9,850 nucleotides of DNA from positions 1-9,850 of the forward strand of contig JAYREN010000125.1 of the NCBI GenBank assembly GCA_041908845.1, given 5' to 3'. This DNA is from JAYREN01 sp041908845 (GTDB lineage: Bacteria > Acidobacteriota > Holophagae > Holophagales > Holophagaceae). The translations under genes and the position numbers were made by a program. Numbering within the stretch: position 1 is the stretch's first letter; every line of letters begins with the position of its first letter. Below, in pieces: positions 7,188-9,850 of this stretch. Under the pieces are notes generated by a model. The model saw only the letters and a program-made list of their open reading frames with translations, ran no database searches and had not been told where the DNA came from.

Positions 7188-7229
7188 TACGAATGAGTTC
7201 GTTGACAGCTACGAATGGGTTCGTAAACT
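7188..7229 (+). promoter_or_regulatory. Promoter and twin operators of the BlaI-M56 operon
   Basis: Two palindromes, TACGAATGAGTTCGTT (7188-7203) and TACGAATGGGTTCGTA (7210-7225), have centres 22 bp apart, about two helical turns, so bound dimers would lie on the same DNA face. The second is a perfect TACGAA-N4-TTCGTA palindrome; the first deviates only in the last base. They are interlocked with a strong promoter: a perfect TTGACA (7202-7207), a 16-bp spacer and TAAACT (7224-7229). The downstream repressor gene has GGAG (7244-7247) and ATG at 7253. BlaI/MecI/CopY repressors bind palindromes with TAC...GTA outer arms at such positions, so autoregulation is the natural reading. Confidence 0.8.
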
Positions 7230-7252
7230 GGCTTCATTCCCCCGGAGTGCCC

Positions 7253-7639
7253 ATGTCCCAGCCCCCGATCCGCCCTTCCGATGGTGAGCTCGCCATCCTG
7301 CGGGTGCTCTGGAGCCGCGGCCATTCGACCGTTCGCGAGGTGCACGACGAGCTGTTGAAGGACCGGGACATGGGCTATACCACCGTGCTGAAGCTCATGC
7401 AGATCATGGTGGAGAAAGGCCTGGTGACGAGGGACGAGTCGACGCGCACCCACGTGTACCAGGCCGCGCAGGGGGAGGAGCGCACCCAGGCCTGCCTCCT
7501 GAAGGATCTTCTGCAGAAGGCCTTCGAGGGCAGCGCCCGGTCGCTGGTGGTCCGCGCCCTTTCCGAAACCCAGGCCGACGAAAAAGAACTGGACGAGATC
7601 CAGGCCTACCTCGACCAGCTGCGGAGGAACCGCCCGTGA
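7253..7639 (+). CDS. BlaI/MecI/CopY-family transcriptional repressor
   Basis: Winged-helix repressor that normally dimerises on palindromic operators and is inactivated by a partner M56 protease. The 128 residues comprise an N-terminal winged helix (about 8-72: DGELAILRVLWSRGHSTVREV, then the recognition helix MGYTTVLKLMQIMVEKG at 40-56, then a wing with THVYQA) and a C-terminal dimerisation helix region (about 76-125). The start at 7253 is set by GGAG five bases upstream; reading further upstream in frame would place the start inside the promoter and the adaptor gene. The position that in staphylococcal BlaI/MecI holds the scissile Asn101-Phe102 reads Arg101-Ala102 here, so inactivation by the same cut is unlikely without a shifted site. 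It overlaps the M56 gene by a GTGA, so the two are co-translated. The regulon is unknown; no beta-lactamase is nearby. Confidence 0.93.
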   Translation: MSQPPIRPSDGELAILRVLWSRGHSTVREVHDELLKDRDMGYTTVLKLMQIMVEKGLVTRDESTRTHVYQAAQGEERTQACLLKDLLQKAFEGSARSLVVRALSETQADEKELDEIQAYLDQLRRNRP

Positions 7640-9336
7640 ACGAACTGCTGCTGAATCCCGTGGTCCTGCGCGTTGGAGTCATGGTCTTCCATGCGCTCTG
7701 GGAACTGGCGCTGGTGGGGTTCCTGGCCTGGGGCACACTCGCCCTGCTTAGGCGGCGCTCGGCGCAGGCTCAGTACCTCATCGCGTGCGCCTTCCTCGGG
7801 GCAATGCTGGCGGCACCGATCGTCACCATCTTTCTGGTGATGCCAAGTGCCGAGGCTCCGACGACGGTGGTTGTGGCCGCCGGCGGAATGACGGTTCCCG
7901 TGGAAGGGCTGGAGGCGATGACCCTCCGCTGGACCCTGGTCCGGCTGATGCCCCTGGCCCCCTGGCTGGCCTTGCTCTGGTTCACGGGGGCCGCGCTGAT
8001 GCTGGCGCGGTTGGGAACCGGCCTCTGGTGGCTGGAACGGCGGTACCTCGCCGAGGCCCAGCCGGCGCCGGACGTTTGGCAGTCGGCCTTGGATGATCTG
8101 GCGCGGCGCCTCGGGCTCGCACCGCGGGTACGCCTCAAGGTGTCTGCCTGGGCGGATTCTCCGCTGCTGATCGGCTGGCTCAGGCCCGTGGTTCTCCTGC
8201 CCGCCTCCGCCCTGCTGCATCTTCGCCCCGAGGCGCTGGAAGCGGTCCTGGCCCATGAACTGGCCCATGTCCGCCGACGGGACTACCTGGCCAACCTCCT
8301 GCAGAGCCTTGCGGAGGCCTTCCTCTTCTTCCATCCCTGCGCCTGGTGGCTTTCAGGCCGGATCCGGGAACTGCGTGAGCATTGCTGCGATGACACTGCG
8401 GCCGCTCTCTGCGGCGATCCCCTGGTTCTGGCCGAGGGGCTCTCCGCCCTGGAATGCCTGCGGCGCAGGATCCAACCCGACCCCGAACCGGCCCTGGCGG
8501 CCGCAAAAGGAAAACTCATGTCCCGCATCACCCGACTCTTCCGGCCTCAGGATCTTCCCGTATCCCAAGGCCATGGTCTCCTCTGGACGCTCCTGGGGGC
8601 GTCCCTGCTGGGGGCCGCGACCCTGACAGCCCAGCATGCCGCCGGGCCCGAGGCAAAGGGGCCCGGCGCCACCGTGCAGATCCTCGCGGCTGCGAGGGGT
8701 GAATCGAAGGCCGATGGCGTGCAGGAATTCGATTTCGCGAAGATCAAGGTCGCCCATCAGCCCCCGGCGCCCGCCTATCCCGCGGAGGCCAAGCTCCAGA
8801 AGATCCAGGGCACCGTGGTCGTGGAATTGACCGTGGACGAAGCGGGCGCACCGGTGGAGGTGAAGGCCCTGGAGGGGCCCGAGGCTCTCGCGCCCACAGC
8901 GGTCGAGTACGCCAAGAGCTGGCGCTTCGAACCCGCCCGGGTGGATGGCAAGGCCGTGAAGGCCCGCTTCAGGCTCAGCATGCCCTTCCGCCTGCGGGAG
9001 GATGCGCCGGTGGGCAAGACGAGCAAGGGCAAGGCGGACACGACGCCCGGGCTCGCCCAGGACACCGCTTTTTCCAGGATCAAGGTCGCCTACCAACCCC
9101 CCGCCCCCGCCTACCCGGCCGACGCGAAGCTCGCCAAGATCCAGGGCACGGTGGAGGTCGAGATCATCGTGAACGAGCAGGGCGTCCCCGTGGGCGTGAA
9201 GGCCCTCAGCGGACCCGAGGAATTGCGGCCCACGGCGTTGGGCTATGCCGAGGACTGGCGTTTCGCACCCTTCAAAGTCAAGGGCAAGGCCGTCAAGGCG
9301 CGCTTCAAGCTGAGCATGCCCTTCAGGCTTCGGTAG
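7636..9336 (+). CDS. BlaR1-like M56 membrane metallopeptidase with two C-terminal TonB domains
   Basis: Expected to be the signal-sensing protease paired with the upstream repressor. Hydrophobic segments lie at about 14-38, 46-69, 103-130 and 313-332. The M56 catalytic part lies between the third and fourth: HELAH at 207-211 (zinc ligands H207 and H211, catalytic E208), RRRD at 213-216 and REHCCDD at 247-253, with E248 the likely third ligand. After the last helix, BlaR1 proteins carry a penicillin-binding sensor domain; none is present here. Instead there are two tandem TonB C-terminal domains (about 367-453 and 479-566), joined by a short Lys/Thr/Gly-rich linker. They share the pattern QPPAPAYPA-AKL-KIQGTV and end in LSMPFRL. 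No TonB-type N-terminal anchor or ExbB/ExbD gene is seen. The start is GTG at 7636, overlapping the repressor stop. The ligand is unknown; a role in energy coupling is not supported by the layout. Length is 566 residues. Confidence 0.9.
   Translation: MNELLLNPVVLRVGVMVFHALWELALVGFLAWGTLALLRRRSAQAQYLIACAFLGAMLAAPIVTIFLVMPSAEAPTTVVVAAGGMTVPVEGLEAMTLRWTLVRLMPLAPWLALLWFTGAALMLARLGTGLWWLERRYLAEAQPAPDVWQSALDDLARRLGLAPRVRLKVSAWADSPLLIGWLRPVVLLPASALLHLRPEALEAVLAHELAHVRRRDYLANLLQSLAEAFLFFHPCAWWLSGRIRELREHCCDDTAAALCGDPLVLAEGLSALECLRRRIQPDPEPALAAAKGKLMSRITRLFRPQDLPVSQGHGLLWTLLGASLLGAATLTAQHAAGPEAKGPGATVQILAAARGESKADGVQEFDFAKIKVAHQPPAPAYPAEAKLQKIQGTVVVELTVDEAGAPVEVKALEGPEALAPTAVEYAKSWRFEPARVDGKAVKARFRLSMPFRLREDAPVGKTSKGKADTTPGLAQDTAFSRIKVAYQPPAPAYPADAKLAKIQGTVEVEIIVNEQGVPVGVKALSGPEELRPTALGYAEDWRFAPFKVKGKAVKARFKLSMPFRLR
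8734..8994 (+). repeat. TonB C-terminal domain repeat, copy 1
   Basis: First copy of an in-frame tandem duplication in the M56 gene, encoding residues 367-453. By hand alignment about 63 of 87 residues match copy 2, with the offset constant at 112 residues (336 bases) and no gaps. Confidence 0.85.
9070..9333 (+). repeat. TonB C-terminal domain repeat, copy 2
   Basis: Second copy, encoding residues 479-566, the end of the protein. Differences from copy 1 fall mostly in the strand-loop region after the first beta strand (VEVEIIVNEQGVPVG against VVVELTVDEAGAPVE) and around WRF. Confidence 0.85.
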
Positions 9337-9355
9337 CGAGGCCTGATCCACCGAA

Positions 9356-9376
9356 CGGAGCCCCTGGCGGGCTCCG
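9356..9376 (+). terminator. Stem-loop downstream of the BlaI-M56 operon
   Basis: CGGAGCCC, loop CTGGC, GGGCTCCG: a perfect 8-bp GC-rich stem 20 bases after the stop codon. No run of T follows directly (ATTCATGT), so it is not a classic intrinsic terminator, but its position suits transcript ending or 3' stabilisation. Confidence 0.55.
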
Positions 9377-9390
9377 ATTCATGTCGGGAG

Positions 9391-9540
9391 TGATTTGATT
9401 GCAGATTATATTATTTTGATTTGGTAGTCGTGTTATTGTAGTAATTATGAATTAAAATATCAATAAATACTGCTCCTAACAGCGAGTGATTTGCCTCATA
9501 TTTTCGCTGCGATTTCAAAATAAATTAAATTATGCCTTCT
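9391..9540. other. AT-rich gene-free island
   Basis: Bases 9391-9470 contain about 17 G or C in 80 (21%), and 9391-9540 about 28%, against a G+C-rich surrounding. No reading frame of any length with a plausible start occurs. A possible hairpin, CAGCGA (9480-9485) with TCGCTG (9504-9509), lies inside. Such islands often mark horizontally acquired DNA, insertion-element scars or nucleoid-protein sites; nothing in the sequence decides which. Confidence 0.7.
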
Positions 9541-9739
9541 CGGATCATGCTGTCCGGCTCGTATCTCCGGCTCACAAACTGCACAGCCGGGGACGGCCTT
9601 CCGCTTGATGGGCGGGTGGCGGGCAAGGCGAATCACGGTCTCATCAGGGGGCTTCTCAGGAAGGGAAACTCTAGGGTGTGTTTGCAAAGTTCTTCCAACC
9701 ATGAATGATTGGGTTGTACTTTGTAGTCAAGTTTTGTAA
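9541..9739. other. Intergenic stretch with no recognised gene
   Basis: Base composition returns to moderate G+C. A 68-codon minus-strand frame (9496-9702) extends from here into the AT-rich island, but its start has no ribosome binding site and the product (Arg/Pro-rich, with CAVCEPEIRAG) resembles no family I know. It could be a transposase scar or noise. I see no RNA gene. Confidence 0.5.
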
Positions 9740-9783
9740 ACAGGTTCTTTAGGCGTGGAGCCTGTGTCCCGTCAAGTGGTGTA
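9740..9783 (+). mobile_element. Possible IS256-like terminal repeat next to a hairpin
   Basis: GTCCCGTCAAGTGGTGTA (9766-9783) resembles the layout of IS256-family terminal repeats as I remember them (GTCC...TTGTGTAAA, read from outside inward), which would put the element to the right, beyond the window. Immediately before it, ACAGGTTC (9740-9747) pairs with GAGCCTGT (9758-9765) with one G-T pair. No transposase is visible in the last 67 bases, so this is a tentative call. Confidence 0.3.
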
Positions 9784-9850
9784 GGAAGCCCGGCGTAGCC
9801 GGATCCGTAAGGTTGTCAAAGTACGGCTGCTGATCGTCAGGCTGTGGGCG

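Noticed and set aside
7188..7225. Reading the TACGAA-N4-TTCGTA palindromes as LexA boxes (similar to CGAAC-N4-GTTCG of Firmicutes)
   Set aside because: They lie directly before a BlaI-family gene and overlap its promoter, and the outer TAC/GTA arms fit that family better.
8353..9351. Minus-strand open frame of 332 codons opposite the M56 gene
   Set aside because: It mirrors the M56-TonB gene and carries its duplication as an internal repeat, as an antisense shadow would.
9496..9702. 68-codon minus-strand frame in the right-hand gap
   Set aside because: No ribosome binding site, no family resemblance, and it runs into the AT-rich island; treated as noise or a scar.

Overview
The window is high-GC bacterial chromosome carrying ordinary cell-envelope, signalling and DNA-repair genes on both strands. 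It ends in a strikingly AT-rich gene-free stretch. The protein types (an EnvC-like divisome factor, a lytic transglycosylase with a signal peptide, a periplasmic adaptor, TonB C-terminal domains) indicate a Gram-negative, two-membrane organism. The combination of an M56 peptidase fused to TonB domains with a BlaI repressor, plus the overall style, would suit Acidobacteriota (a Holophaga/Geothrix-like lineage). That assignment is inference only; no rRNA or other phylogenetic marker is present.

Left part (1-1680, minus strand): a two-gene operon in which a six-helix membrane protein of unknown function is followed, with a GTGA overlap, by an EnvC-like M23/LytM protein cut by the window edge. 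Middle part (1826-3364): a stand-alone HD-GYP c-di-GMP phosphodiesterase and a stand-alone HPt phosphotransfer protein on the plus strand, with an acidic helical protein of unknown function between them on the minus strand.

Next (3405-6327, minus strand): a DinG/YoaA-type iron-sulfur helicase gene, then a GH23 lytic transglycosylase. The helicase reading frame is broken: the Walker A segment is absent and the frame shifts exactly there, so as read it is a pseudogene or the sequence carries an error. Divergent from it (6417-7145, plus) is a lone HlyD/RND-type periplasmic adaptor.

Right part (7188-9336, plus): a regulatory pair made of a BlaI/MecI/CopY-family repressor and a BlaR1-like M56 membrane metallopeptidase. 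They are preceded by a near-textbook promoter (TTGACA, 16-bp spacer, TAAACT) and two palindromic operators. In the peptidase the beta-lactam-sensing domain of BlaR1 is replaced by two tandem TonB C-terminal domains, about 72% identical to each other. A stem-loop closes this operon. The last 514 bases hold no convincing gene: an 80-base core with only about 21% G+C, and near the edge a short motif resembling the terminal repeat of IS256-family elements.

Two minus-strand genes (2883 and 4256 starts) lack a Shine-Dalgarno sequence and have a good -10 box exactly six bases before the ATG, the arrangement of leaderless transcripts. I saw no CRISPR array, tRNA, rRNA or complete mobile element. The most notable items are the TonB-fused sensor protease with its operator array and the helicase lacking Walker A.
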